64,000 nucleotides of DNA from Flavobacterium sp. Root901 (GTDB lineage Bacteria > Bacteroidota > Bacteroidia > Flavobacteriales > Flavobacteriaceae): NCBI RefSeq assembly GCF_001429765.1, contig NZ_LMJB01000001.1, positions 373,896-437,895 of the forward strand, read 5' to 3'. Every line of letters begins with the position of its first letter. The stretch's first letter is position 1. This document shows positions 34,860-44,101 of the stretch, piece by piece. A program made the position numbers and the translations under genes. A model generated the notes under the pieces. It had not been told where the DNA came from. It saw only the letters and a program-made list of their open reading frames with translations, and made no database searches.

Positions 34860-36788
34860 CTATGAACCTTTTTTAATATTTTTAACTTCTTTCAAGTCTT
34901 TCGTTTCTTTTGTATCCATCATTTCCATTAGTTTTAAACCTAATAAACCGCTGATAGAACCATCAGATCCGCCATTTCCTGAAATTAATACATCCGGAAT
35001 TACTTTGATATTTCCTTTTCCGATTTCCTCGGTTACTTTGTATCGTGTAAAGTTATCTCCACCCATTGCACTAACCTGAAGCTGATATGCTTCGGCAGTC
35101 GACTTACCAATTGCCATAATTTTTTCAGCTTCGGCAAGACCGGTTTTTGAAATTCTTTCAGCTTCTGCACTGGCATTCAGTTTCGTTGCTTCTGCCTGTG
35201 CTCCTGCTCTTGCTTTTGTAGCTTCGGCTTCTGCATTGGCACGCATTTTTGTAGCTTCAGCTTCTGCATTTACATTGAGCTTCAGACTTGTTGCGTCTCC
35301 TTCTGCTTTTTTAACTGTTGCATCTGCAGTTCGTTGTGCGATTTCAACACTTTGCGATGCACGTACAATTTCTTTCTGCATGTCTGCAATAGCGGTTTCT
35401 TTTTCCATTCCCTGACGCTGTTCCTGCGCCATTCTTTGGGTCTGATACGTTTTTTGTTCTTCTTCAGCCAGTTTTCTGTCTGTTAAAGTTTTCATTAAGG
35501 AATCTGGCGGAACAATGTCTCCAATTAAAGTATCAACGGCATTTACATTATACTCATCCAAAACCAGTTTAATATGATTTTTTGCTGATTCCTGACGTTC
35601 TTTTCTCGTAGTAAGGAAAGAAATCACATCGCTGTCCTGCGCCGAGTTTCTGAAATAGTTACCAATTGTAGGCTCCAAAACCTGAGAAACAAGGTTATTC
35701 ATGCTTCCAAATCGTGCAATTACTTTTGGTGCTTCAGCAGCCGGAACGTGAATAATCTGCGCAACGTCAAGGTTGAATGGGAAACCGTCTTTTGAACGAA
35801 CGGTAATTGTCGATAAGTTTTTATCCAGATCATGTGATTCGCTTCTTGCATTTGCCCAGTTTAAAACTAAGTTAGTGGTTGGAACTGCTTCCAGTTTTGT
35901 GGTGTACTTATTCAGCGCATATTTTCCTGGTCCAAAAGGCTCCATCCACACGCCTCGCTGTCCTTTTGAAACTATGTTTCCATGTTTAAAAGTATCTCCG
36001 GTTACATCTTGTCCGTCTTCGCCAATGTATGAAATCACAACTCCAACATAACCAATTGGCACATCTGTCATTGGATTTTGTTCGATCAGTATTCCCCATG
36101 TATTAATGTAGTATGAACCTGCCAGCATAACCTGAGGCTGTAATCCACGATTTCCTCCATGCTCCAGAAACTTGTCAAAATCCTGAAAGTTATTGTGATC
36201 ATCAACAAATTTACCTGCAATTTGTCCCTGCGGAATAGGTTCTCCGTCCAGTGCTGTTACGATACCAATCATGTTTTCGTAAATCTTGATCTGATCTGTA
36301 ATGACGATTTCAAACAAAAAAGTATTTATACGATACGATCCTGTTGTAATAAAAGCAGTCTGACGTCCTTTTTGACCGCCATTGTCCAGGAAAGCTGTTG
36401 CATCCTGAAAGTTGTCGCTTTCTACTTTTCGGGCTAAAATTCTTCCGGTTGGAATTTCTTTTCCGTCTTTACTTAAAACCAGTCCGATTTTTCCTTCCGG
36501 AATCAATGTAAAACCAGTCATGTCAATTGAATACTGCCAAATCCACATTCCCCAGTATAGTCCCGGCGCCAGTGTTTTTGCCTGATAACCTGCTTCGCCT
36601 TTTGTTGCAATAATTCGGCCGTCAGGTAATGATTTGTCTGTGCCAAACAAAACGAATTTCTTGGTAACCAAACCAATTTTATCCTCAGGAACGATCACCA
36701 TTCCGAAGAAAACACGCAAAATAAATTTGTAAAAAAGAATGGCAAATACAATTAAAAGTATCCACCAATAAGAGGTAATTTCATTCAT
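34860..36788 (-). CDS. Flotillin-like SPFH/Band 7 membrane protein
   Basis: 642 residues. One N-terminal TM (about 8-30), then four repeated beta-units starting VPEDKIGLV (34), IPEGKIGLV (97), ENMIGIV (171) and IGYVGVV (245), then the SPFH domain (about 300-420, VRSKDGFPFNLDVAQIIHV, LTDRKLAEEEQKTYQTQR) and a long coiled coil rich in Ala-Glu with tandem ANAEAEATKMR-type units (about 500-560), and a C-terminal KEVKNIKK tail. Flotillins organise membrane microdomains. The large repeated N-terminal region is unlike short classical flotillins and resembles the YqiK-like branch. Expressed alone from the minus strand. Confidence 0.9.
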   Translation of the reverse strand: MNEITSYWWILLIVFAILFYKFILRVFFGMVIVPEDKIGLVTKKFVLFGTDKSLPDGRIIATKGEAGYQAKTLAPGLYWGMWIWQYSIDMTGFTLIPEGKIGLVLSKDGKEIPTGRILARKVESDNFQDATAFLDNGGQKGRQTAFITTGSYRINTFLFEIVITDQIKIYENMIGIVTALDGEPIPQGQIAGKFVDDHNNFQDFDKFLEHGGNRGLQPQVMLAGSYYINTWGILIEQNPMTDVPIGYVGVVISYIGEDGQDVTGDTFKHGNIVSKGQRGVWMEPFGPGKYALNKYTTKLEAVPTTNLVLNWANARSESHDLDKNLSTITVRSKDGFPFNLDVAQIIHVPAAEAPKVIARFGSMNNLVSQVLEPTIGNYFRNSAQDSDVISFLTTRKERQESAKNHIKLVLDEYNVNAVDTLIGDIVPPDSLMKTLTDRKLAEEEQKTYQTQRMAQEQRQGMEKETAIADMQKEIVRASQSVEIAQRTADATVKKAEGDATSLKLNVNAEAEATKMRANAEAEATKARAGAQAEATKLNASAEAERISKTGLAEAEKIMAIGKSTAEAYQLQVSAMGGDNFTRYKVTEEIGKGNIKVIPDVLISGNGGSDGSISGLLGLKLMEMMDTKETKDLKEVKNIKKGS

Positions 36789-36809
36789 ATTTTTTGAGAT
36801 TTAATAGTA

Positions 36810-36817
36810 CAAACATA
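36810..36817 (-). promoter_or_regulatory. Candidate -7 element of the flotillin gene
   Basis: On the minus strand TATGTTTG matches TAnnTTTG, 22 bp upstream of the start codon at 36788. Confidence 0.38.
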
Positions 36818-36994
36818 GGAGAAATATGAAGTGTTAAAATGGAAAATTTTTAAAATTAACATTTGCATTTTTCATCCTAAAAATGTTAAAAAACAATTTC
36901 AATTATATCGTTGGAATTGTCAATTTCTGACACGATTTTTAGCTGGGCAAACTATGATTTGCATTTTGAGATTTGAAGGGTTTTAACAAAGATT

Positions 36995-37272
36995 ATAAGA
37001 TTCTGAGCTGCTGAGGTTCTAAGTTTTTCTTTTGATTTTTTATGATAATGAATTTAAACTTATTCTAAAGATTATACCTATATATAATAGCAAATTGCTA
37101 ATCTGGGGTTAGATGCACTGCAGTGCATCTCTACAGAATATAAATGCTGTAAAACTTAGAACCTTAGTACCTCAGCATCTTTAAAAAAATCTTAGAACAT
37201 CAGCATCTTAGAACCTTAGCAACTTTTAAAAAACCTTTGTACCTTTGCACCTCAAAACCTCTACACCCCACA
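36995..37272. repeat. Octamer-repeat inverted element upstream of truA
   Basis: A minus-oriented tract of CTTAGAAC, CTCAGCAG, CTCAGAAT units (36995-37024) faces a longer plus-oriented tract (37146-37269) that runs up to the truA start codon. Between them is the perfect 20-bp palindrome at 37111-37130. Layout matches the element at 29845-30032. No gene is seen in the 484 bp between flotillin and truA. Confidence 0.6.
37111..37130. repeat. Perfect 20-bp palindrome
   Basis: AGATGCACTGCAGTGCATCT equals its own reverse complement. It is flanked by GGTT and CTAC, echoing longer GTAGAGA...TCTCTAC repeats. It may be the core of a dispersed element. Confidence 0.65.
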
Positions 37273-38007
37273 ATGAGATATTTTATCCATCTTGCTTATA
37301 ACGGAACCCATTATCATGGCTGGCAGTTTCAGCCTAATGCATCTTCTGTTCAGGAAACTCTAAATAAATCACTTTCTGTTTTATTAAATTCTGAAATAAA
37401 TGTGATGGGTGCCGGAAGGACAGATACAGGTGTTCATGCGGAGGAAATGTACGGTCATTTTGATTTAGAGAAATCAATTGATATTCCGGTTTTGGTGCAT
37501 AAACTAAATTCGTATCTGCCAAAAGATATTGCGGTTTACAATCTTATTCAGGTACATGATGATGCACATTGCCGATTTGACGCTGTAAAAAGAACCTATG
37601 AATATCATATTAATACCATAAAAAATCCGTTCTTAGAAGAATTGAGCTGGTATGTAAATCAAAAGTTAGATATTGATTTAATGAACGAAGCGGCAAAAAT
37701 TTTATTAAAGCATACCGATTTTCAATGTTTCTCTAAAGTAAATACAGATGTAAATACTTTTGACTGCACGATTTTTGAGGCTTATTGGAAACAGGAAAAC
37801 AATAAATTAGTTTTTACAATTTCGGCCAATCGGTTTTTACGAAATATGGTGCGCGCAATCGTGGGAACTTTAATTAATATAGGTCTGCATAAAATTACGC
37901 TGGCAGATTTTGAAGATATTATTGCCAGCAAAAACAGAGAAAAGGCCGGATTTTCAGTTCCGGCACATGGTTTATATTTAACCAAAATTTATTACGATTA
38001 CCTATAA
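37273..38007 (+). CDS. truA: tRNA pseudouridine synthase A
   Basis: 244 residues from ATG 37273, giving the family start MRYFIHLAYNGTHYHGWQ; an upstream in-frame start at 37237 would add 12 residues encoded entirely by octamer-repeat DNA. Catalytic Asp51 sits in the signature GAGRTDTGVHA. RTYEYHI, FQCFSKVNTDVNTFDCTI and FLRNMVRAIVGTLI are typical TruA segments. It makes pseudouridine at positions 38-40 of tRNA anticodon stems. Followed after 51 bp by the ABC transporter gene, possibly in the same transcript. Confidence 0.94.
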   Translation: MRYFIHLAYNGTHYHGWQFQPNASSVQETLNKSLSVLLNSEINVMGAGRTDTGVHAEEMYGHFDLEKSIDIPVLVHKLNSYLPKDIAVYNLIQVHDDAHCRFDAVKRTYEYHINTIKNPFLEELSWYVNQKLDIDLMNEAAKILLKHTDFQCFSKVNTDVNTFDCTIFEAYWKQENNKLVFTISANRFLRNMVRAIVGTLINIGLHKITLADFEDIIASKNREKAGFSVPAHGLYLTKIYYDYL

Positions 38008-38058
38008 CTGTAAGTTGTATGTAATGGCTGTAGAAAGCCTAAAGTCAAAAAAAAATAA

Positions 38059-39813
38059 ATGAAAGCAAAAGCATTTGATACCGATTTATTTAAACGAATT
38101 TTAAAATATACCAAACCTTATAAATGGCGTTACTACGGCGTTATTATTTTTGCGGTTTCGCTGTCGATATTTGCGGCACTAAGACCATATCTATTAAAGC
38201 AAACGGTTGATGGTTATATTAAAACACACGACAAAGCAGGTTTGTTATTGTATATTATTTTAATGGGAGCTGTACTTTTAATGGAAGTTTTCTCCCAGTT
38301 CTATTTTGTATATTGGGCAAACTGGCTGGGTCAGGATATTGTAAAAGACATTAGAAACAAACTTTTTAAACATATCTTAAGTTTTAGAATGAAATATTTT
38401 GATTTGGTTCCGGTTGGCCAATTGGTTACCAGATCAGTTTCAGATATTGAGTCAATAGCACGTATTTTCAGTCAGGGATTATTTATGATTATAAGTGATT
38501 TGATGAAAATGCTGGTCGTTTTGATTTTTATGTTTTATATGAACTGGAAACTTACCTGGATTGTAATAGTTGCCATGCCGGTTCTGGTATATATTACAAG
38601 AATTTTTCAGCGTAAAATGCAGGTTGCTTTTGAAGAAGTCAGAACACAGATCGCCAATATGAATTCATTTGTTCAGGAACGTGTTACGGGAATGAAAATC
38701 GTTCAGCTATTTAATCGTGAAAAAATTGAAGCAGAAAATTTCAGGATTATAAATGATAAACACAGAGTGGCCTGGATTAAAACCATTCTTTATAACTCAA
38801 TCTTCTTCCCTATTGCCGATATAATTTCATCTATTACTTTGGGAATGGTTGTCGTTTTTGGCGGATTCAAAATCCTGAACGGCGATAATTTTACCACTTT
38901 TGGAGATTTGTTTTCTTATACTATGTTTATAGGAATGCTTTTTAATCCGCTGAGACAAATTGCAGATAAATTTAATGAGATGCAATTAGGGATGATCGCC
39001 GCCAATCGTGTTTTTGACATTATTGATACGCAGGATCATATTCAGGATACGGGAACCATTGAAGCTCCAGTTTTTAACGGAAGCATCGAATTTAAACAAG
39101 TACGTTTTAGTTATATTCCCGAAGAAGAAGTTATAAAAGGAATTGATTTATCTGTAGATTCCGGGCAAACGGTGGCAATTGTTGGATCAACCGGAGCGGG
39201 AAAATCTACGATTATTAATTTACTGAATCGCTTCTACGAAATTAACAGCGGCACTATCTGCATTGATGGTCAAAACATCGAAAATTACACGCTGGCTTCT
39301 TTAAGAAAACAAATTGCAGTTGTTTTACAGGATGTCTTTTTATTTGCAGATACTATTTACAATAACATTACGCTTCATAATCCTGAAATTACCCGCGAGC
39401 AGGTTCTGGAAGCTGCAAAGAAAATCGGCGTTCATGACTTTATTATGAGTCTTCCGGACAATTATGATTTTGATGTAAAAGAGCGCGGTGTTATGCTGTC
39501 ATCCGGACAAAGACAGCTGATTGCTTTTTTACGTTCATATGTGAGTAATCCTAGTATTTTGATTTTGGATGAAGCAACTTCATCAATCGATACTTATTCT
39601 GAAGAACTGATTCAGCGCGCAACAGAAACTATTACAAAAGGAAGGACTTCTATTATTATTGCGCATCGTTTGGCCACAATCGTCAATGCCGATAAAATTG
39701 TGGTAATGGATAAAGGTTTAATTGTAGAACAAGGAACACATCAGGAACTATTAACAAAAACTGATGGCTATTATAAAAACTTATACGATTCTCAATTTTC
39801 GGTTGCGAATTAG
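38059..39813 (+). CDS. ABC transporter, fused permease and ATPase (MsbA/LmrA type)
   Basis: 584 residues, half transporter. Six TM segments (about 27-45, 60-85, 145-165, 166-182, 250-270, 283-300), then a nucleotide-binding domain from about 341: Walker A VGSTGAGKST (375-384), Q-loop VVLQDVFLF, signature LSSGQRQ, Walker B ILILDEATSSID, and H-loop IIAHRLATI. Family exporters move lipids or drugs across the inner membrane. Substrate cannot be told from sequence. The TTG-started kinase gene begins 17 bp downstream. Confidence 0.94.
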   Translation: MKAKAFDTDLFKRILKYTKPYKWRYYGVIIFAVSLSIFAALRPYLLKQTVDGYIKTHDKAGLLLYIILMGAVLLMEVFSQFYFVYWANWLGQDIVKDIRNKLFKHILSFRMKYFDLVPVGQLVTRSVSDIESIARIFSQGLFMIISDLMKMLVVLIFMFYMNWKLTWIVIVAMPVLVYITRIFQRKMQVAFEEVRTQIANMNSFVQERVTGMKIVQLFNREKIEAENFRIINDKHRVAWIKTILYNSIFFPIADIISSITLGMVVVFGGFKILNGDNFTTFGDLFSYTMFIGMLFNPLRQIADKFNEMQLGMIAANRVFDIIDTQDHIQDTGTIEAPVFNGSIEFKQVRFSYIPEEEVIKGIDLSVDSGQTVAIVGSTGAGKSTIINLLNRFYEINSGTICIDGQNIENYTLASLRKQIAVVLQDVFLFADTIYNNITLHNPEITREQVLEAAKKIGVHDFIMSLPDNYDFDVKERGVMLSSGQRQLIAFLRSYVSNPSILILDEATSSIDTYSEELIQRATETITKGRTSIIIAHRLATIVNADKIVVMDKGLIVEQGTHQELLTKTDGYYKNLYDSQFSVAN

Positions 39814-39830
39814 ATTAAACCTATACATTT

Positions 39831-41405
39831 TTGAAATTTAAATTAAAAAAAATAACATCACAGCGAGCATTCGTAATTTACGTAATCATCTCTATCCTTA
39901 TTACCGTTTGTTCTGTTTATGTATTAAGTAATCTTATTACTGATCTTACCGAAAAAGCGAATGAAGATGAGGCGCGCCGTAACTTTGTTAAAAAACAGGA
40001 ATTTATGTCGCAGGAGTTTTCTAAATTTCTGGAACATGAAAACCGAATAAAACATGTTTTAAAAATAAGCAAACCAGAAAATCTGGCTTCTAACTTACTT
40101 GTTTTGTCTTCGGTACAAAACACTAATTTATTAATCGCCGATAACTGGTTTCAGATTAACGACAATAAAATTCAGTTTGGGACAGATTCTATTTCTGATG
40201 CCGAAAAAAAAGATGTTGGAAATTTTATTCTCAAATACAAAAACACAGATCATATCAGCACTGTTTTTCTACAGGAAAAAAAATGGGTCTGGAGAATTTA
40301 TTTTAAACTCATTTCAAAAAATACAATAGTCCGTTATGGTTATGACATCAATTTAAACAAACTGCACGACTATTTTTCTAAAGTAGATAAGTCTAATACG
40401 GCTACAAATTATGCCTTCATTTTTGATAAATCAGGAAGATGCATTTACCATCCGGAATCTGATTTTATAGGAAAAAATATTTATGAAATTTCTTCGACCC
40501 GTTCAATTGACACGATTTTTACAAAAAAGCAGGATTATGTAAAAAGAGTTACAATATCTGAATATTTAAAACTGGATGTTATCAGGTTTACAAAAAAATT
40601 AGACCTTAAAAATTCGCATTGGTTTATATGTGTTAATTTCCCAAAAAATGTTGCCGACGAAAATGTAACGCTGATAAAAAAATATTCAACCTGGATTTAC
40701 TCGATTACAACTGTAATGTTATTATTGATTTTCTATTTATTTTCTTATGCCAACAGACGTGCCTACAGGGAAAAAGGAATAGCTATTAAGGAGAAAAACA
40801 GACTTTTGGTCGAAAATGAAAAAATAATCAAAGAGAAAGCGTTAATCCAGCTTCAGCATTTAAAAGAGCAGATTAATCCGCACTTTTTATTTAATTCGTT
40901 AAACTCACTTTATATGTTAGTGGGAAGCGATGTAAAAACGGCGCAGAAATTTACGCTGAACCTTTCCCGTATTTACCGCTATTTAATTGATCCGCCAGAA
41001 AAAAATATCGTTCCGTTGAAGGATGAATTATTATTTATAGAAAAATATATCTTTTTGCAGCAGACCCGTTTTAAGGAAGAATTAATCTTTTTCATAAAAA
41101 TTGAAGATCAGGAAGCATTAGAAAAATTTATTCCCTATCTGGCATTTCAGGTAGTGGTCGAAAATGCTATTAAGCATAATATGGCGACACAGGAAAGTCC
41201 GTTAACAACAGAAATTCTGATTCAGAAAGATCAGGTGATTATTAGTAATAATCTTCAAAAAAAGGCCCACAGCGAGCCCAGCACTAATTTTGGGCTAAAA
41301 TATCTGTCGAGCATTTATAATTTTTATTCCAGAACCAATTTAAAAGCCTCAGAAAAAGACGGTAATTTCGTATGTATTCTGCCATTAATATCCATTCACT
41401 CCTAA
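39831..41405 (+). CDS. LytS/YehU-type sensor histidine kinase
   Basis: 524 residues from TTG 39831, chosen because TM1 (about 12-35) follows at once and no upstream ATG is available. An extracytoplasmic Cache-like sensor region (about 37-285), TM2 (286-305), a linker helix, and the His_kinase domain with LQHLKEQINPHFLFNSLNSL (phospho-His in NPHFLFN), then an ATPase with VVENAIKHN. The G-box is reduced, as often in this family. The sensor domain faces the periplasm, so it should sense an extracellular or periplasmic ligand. Its likely partner is the LytTR regulator at 48921, beyond the metalloprotease and SusC/SusD genes. Confidence 0.9.
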   Translation: MKFKLKKITSQRAFVIYVIISILITVCSVYVLSNLITDLTEKANEDEARRNFVKKQEFMSQEFSKFLEHENRIKHVLKISKPENLASNLLVLSSVQNTNLLIADNWFQINDNKIQFGTDSISDAEKKDVGNFILKYKNTDHISTVFLQEKKWVWRIYFKLISKNTIVRYGYDINLNKLHDYFSKVDKSNTATNYAFIFDKSGRCIYHPESDFIGKNIYEISSTRSIDTIFTKKQDYVKRVTISEYLKLDVIRFTKKLDLKNSHWFICVNFPKNVADENVTLIKKYSTWIYSITTVMLLLIFYLFSYANRRAYREKGIAIKEKNRLLVENEKIIKEKALIQLQHLKEQINPHFLFNSLNSLYMLVGSDVKTAQKFTLNLSRIYRYLIDPPEKNIVPLKDELLFIEKYIFLQQTRFKEELIFFIKIEDQEALEKFIPYLAFQVVVENAIKHNMATQESPLTTEILIQKDQVIISNNLQKKAHSEPSTNFGLKYLSSIYNFYSRTNLKASEKDGNFVCILPLISIHS

Positions 41406-41491
41406 AAAAAAGCCTTTCACTCCTTTTTGTTTTTTTTCTGCACTATAATCCAATAGTTTCGATGAAAAATTAACTTAAACTTAACACCAAA

Positions 41492-44086
41492 ATGAGGGAA
41501 AAGGCATTCCTGCATAATGTAAAATTACTTTGCTTACTAATTTTATTATTATTCATTCCTGTTACAGTTCTTTCACAAAAGAAAAAGAAAAAAGAAACAG
41601 AGACTGAAATCGTAAAAGATTCTACTGACTCCAAAAAAGGAAAAAAATATAATGACCTTGTAAAAAAGGGTACACTAAAAAAAGGACTGTTCAACATCAT
41701 TCAGGTTAAAACCGATGTTTATTTTGAAATTCAGGACAGTTTATTTAAAAGAGAATTTCTGGTTGTAAACAAATTATCGCAGGTTCCTTTTCAGGTTAAT
41801 GAAGCCGGACTTAATAAAGGAATGAATTATGAAAACAAAATCATTTCTTTTTATAAAGATACAATTGCAAAGAAAGTCTGGGTAAAATCATATGTTCCTA
41901 AAGTTTCTTCGCCAAAAGAAGATGCGATTACGGCCTCTGTAATTGATAATTTCTCTGAATCAATAATTGAAGTTTTTGATATCGAAACCAAAAACAACGA
42001 TTCGAGCGCAGTTGTAATTAAAGTAAATAAGATTTTTGACGGAAAACAAAAAAGTTTCAATGATGTTTTGAGCAATATTGGCTTTGGAGGTTCTGTAAAA
42101 TCTGATTTATCGTATATAGAAGGCTTAAAAGCTTTCCCAAAAAATATTGTAGTAAAATCGCAGCTGACAACTTCAGTCAGTGAAGGCGGGCCGGCATTAT
42201 CGGTAACGCTTGGCGTAACAAGTAATATTATTTTATTGGATAAAACTCCAATGAAACCTCGTTTTTCTGACAACCGAATTGGTTTCTTCTCTGAAAAGCA
42301 TTGGTATTTTGCCGATGCACAGCAGGCAATGCTTGAAAAAGAATTGATTACACGCTGGCGTTTAGAACCTAAGAAGGAAGATGAAGAACGATATTTGAAA
42401 GGTGAATTAGTAGAGCCGAAAAAACCAATCGTTTATTACATCGATCCGTCGACTCCAAAACAATGGAGAAAATATATCATTGATGGGGTACACGATTGGC
42501 AGGCAGCTTTTGAAAAAGCGGGTTTTAAAAATGCAATTATTGCAAAAGAACCTACTGAAAATGATTTAGATTTTGATATCGACGATGTACGTTATTCTGT
42601 TATCACTTATGCTGCATCTCCAAAATCAAACGCTATGGGACCGTCGGTTGTTGACCCAAGAAGCGGCGAGATTATTGAGGCAGATATTATCTGGTGGCAT
42701 AATGTGATGACTTCTCTACAAAGCTGGATGCGCATTCAGACCGGGCCAATCGACCCGAAAGCGAGAGGAAACAAATTTAGCGATGAACATATGGGAGAAG
42801 CTATTCGTTTCGTATCGTCTCATGAAGTTGGACATACTTTTGGTTTAAAACACAATATGGGTTCTTCATTTGCTTATGATGTGGAGTCATTGAGATCGAA
42901 GGAGTTTACGGCAAAAATGGGCGGAACAGCTCCGTCAATTATGGACTACGCACGTTACAATTATGTAGCGCAGCCGGAAGATGATGTTACCGTTATTACT
43001 CCAAAAATTGGAGAATACGATAAATATGCTATAGAATGGGGTTACAGATGGTATTCGCCTAACGAAAACGAAACAGCAAAACTAAACGCCTTAATTACAA
43101 AACATCAGGATGACCCCATTTATTTTTATGGTGAACAGCAGGAAAATGTAATCGATCCTCGTTCGCAGTCTGAAGATTTAGGAAACGATGCGGTTAAAGC
43201 CAGTGAATATGGTTTGAAAAATTTAAAACGTGTTGTAGATAATATCCTAAACTGGACTTACGATAAAGATAAGTCTTATTATGAAACCGGTAAACTTTAT
43301 ATAGGAACTATCGGCCAATGGCAAATGTACAACCGACATGTAATGAACAATATTGGCGGTGTATATCTTAATTCGACTGTTCATGGAGATAATAAACAAA
43401 GTTATATTCCGGTTCCGGCAGCAATGCAGAAAAGAGCGGTTGATTATTTGACTAAAAATCTAATTACAATTCCGCAATGGTTGTTTTTTAATGACATTTT
43501 AGACAAAACAAATCCGTTGAAAGATTCGCCTCTTGGGCCTTACGAATATACGCCGTATACACTTTCAAGAGAATTACAGTACAGTATTATGTATGATTTA
43601 TTGAGTGACGATCGTTTGCTTAGAATGACGGAAAATGAATTATACCAGCGAAATAAAATCGATGAAAAGGTTTTTACCGTAAATGATTTATTCCAAAAAT
43701 TACATCAAAGTGTATTTGCAGGAACAATTCAAAACAAATCGCTGAGCATTTTAGAACGAATGACACAAAAAAATTATGTTGATGTTTTAATTGTTTCGAC
43801 GAATAAATTGTTTGAAAAAACAGAACCAAAAAAGACAATTGAAATTCAGGAAACTTTAAATATGCCGCATTTATGCAGTTATTTAGATCATGAACATATG
43901 GCCAGAAATATCAACCAGTCATCTTTAAAAAGAGTTACAGAAGTAACCTCAGACAAAAAAGGCGAACTGAGCAAAGTGTTACAATTATTAAGAACAAAAA
44001 GAAGTACAGGAGATCAATCAACCCAAAACCATTACCGCGATTTGATACAACGAATCGACAAAGCCCTAAATAATACAACCTTTTAA
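41492..44086 (+). CDS. Secreted zinc-dependent metalloprotease (DUF5117-like)
   Basis: 864 residues with a signal peptide (about 1-29) and a Lys-rich stretch after it. The zinc motif HEVGHTFGLKH (444-454) is an extended HExxHxxGxxH metzincin-type site, followed by MDYARYNYVAQP, the Met-turn region. The N-terminal half has a DUF5117/DUF5118-like layout, and the C-terminus an uncharacterised helical domain. It is expected to be exported and to cut proteins for the SusC/SusD uptake pair that follows after 15 bp, consistent with a peptide-acquisition module. Confidence 0.93.
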   Translation: MREKAFLHNVKLLCLLILLLFIPVTVLSQKKKKKETETEIVKDSTDSKKGKKYNDLVKKGTLKKGLFNIIQVKTDVYFEIQDSLFKREFLVVNKLSQVPFQVNEAGLNKGMNYENKIISFYKDTIAKKVWVKSYVPKVSSPKEDAITASVIDNFSESIIEVFDIETKNNDSSAVVIKVNKIFDGKQKSFNDVLSNIGFGGSVKSDLSYIEGLKAFPKNIVVKSQLTTSVSEGGPALSVTLGVTSNIILLDKTPMKPRFSDNRIGFFSEKHWYFADAQQAMLEKELITRWRLEPKKEDEERYLKGELVEPKKPIVYYIDPSTPKQWRKYIIDGVHDWQAAFEKAGFKNAIIAKEPTENDLDFDIDDVRYSVITYAASPKSNAMGPSVVDPRSGEIIEADIIWWHNVMTSLQSWMRIQTGPIDPKARGNKFSDEHMGEAIRFVSSHEVGHTFGLKHNMGSSFAYDVESLRSKEFTAKMGGTAPSIMDYARYNYVAQPEDDVTVITPKIGEYDKYAIEWGYRWYSPNENETAKLNALITKHQDDPIYFYGEQQENVIDPRSQSEDLGNDAVKASEYGLKNLKRVVDNILNWTYDKDKSYYETGKLYIGTIGQWQMYNRHVMNNIGGVYLNSTVHGDNKQSYIPVPAAMQKRAVDYLTKNLITIPQWLFFNDILDKTNPLKDSPLGPYEYTPYTLSRELQYSIMYDLLSDDRLLRMTENELYQRNKIDEKVFTVNDLFQKLHQSVFAGTIQNKSLSILERMTQKNYVDVLIVSTNKLFEKTEPKKTIEIQETLNMPHLCSYLDHEHMARNINQSSLKRVTEVTSDKKGELSKVLQLLRTKRSTGDQSTQNHYRDLIQRIDKALNNTTF

Positions 44087-44101
44087 TACATAACCCAAAA
44101 C

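Noticed and set aside
37146..37269. Octamer tract as a CRISPR array
   Set aside because: Units are 8 bp with no spacers and no cas genes nearby.
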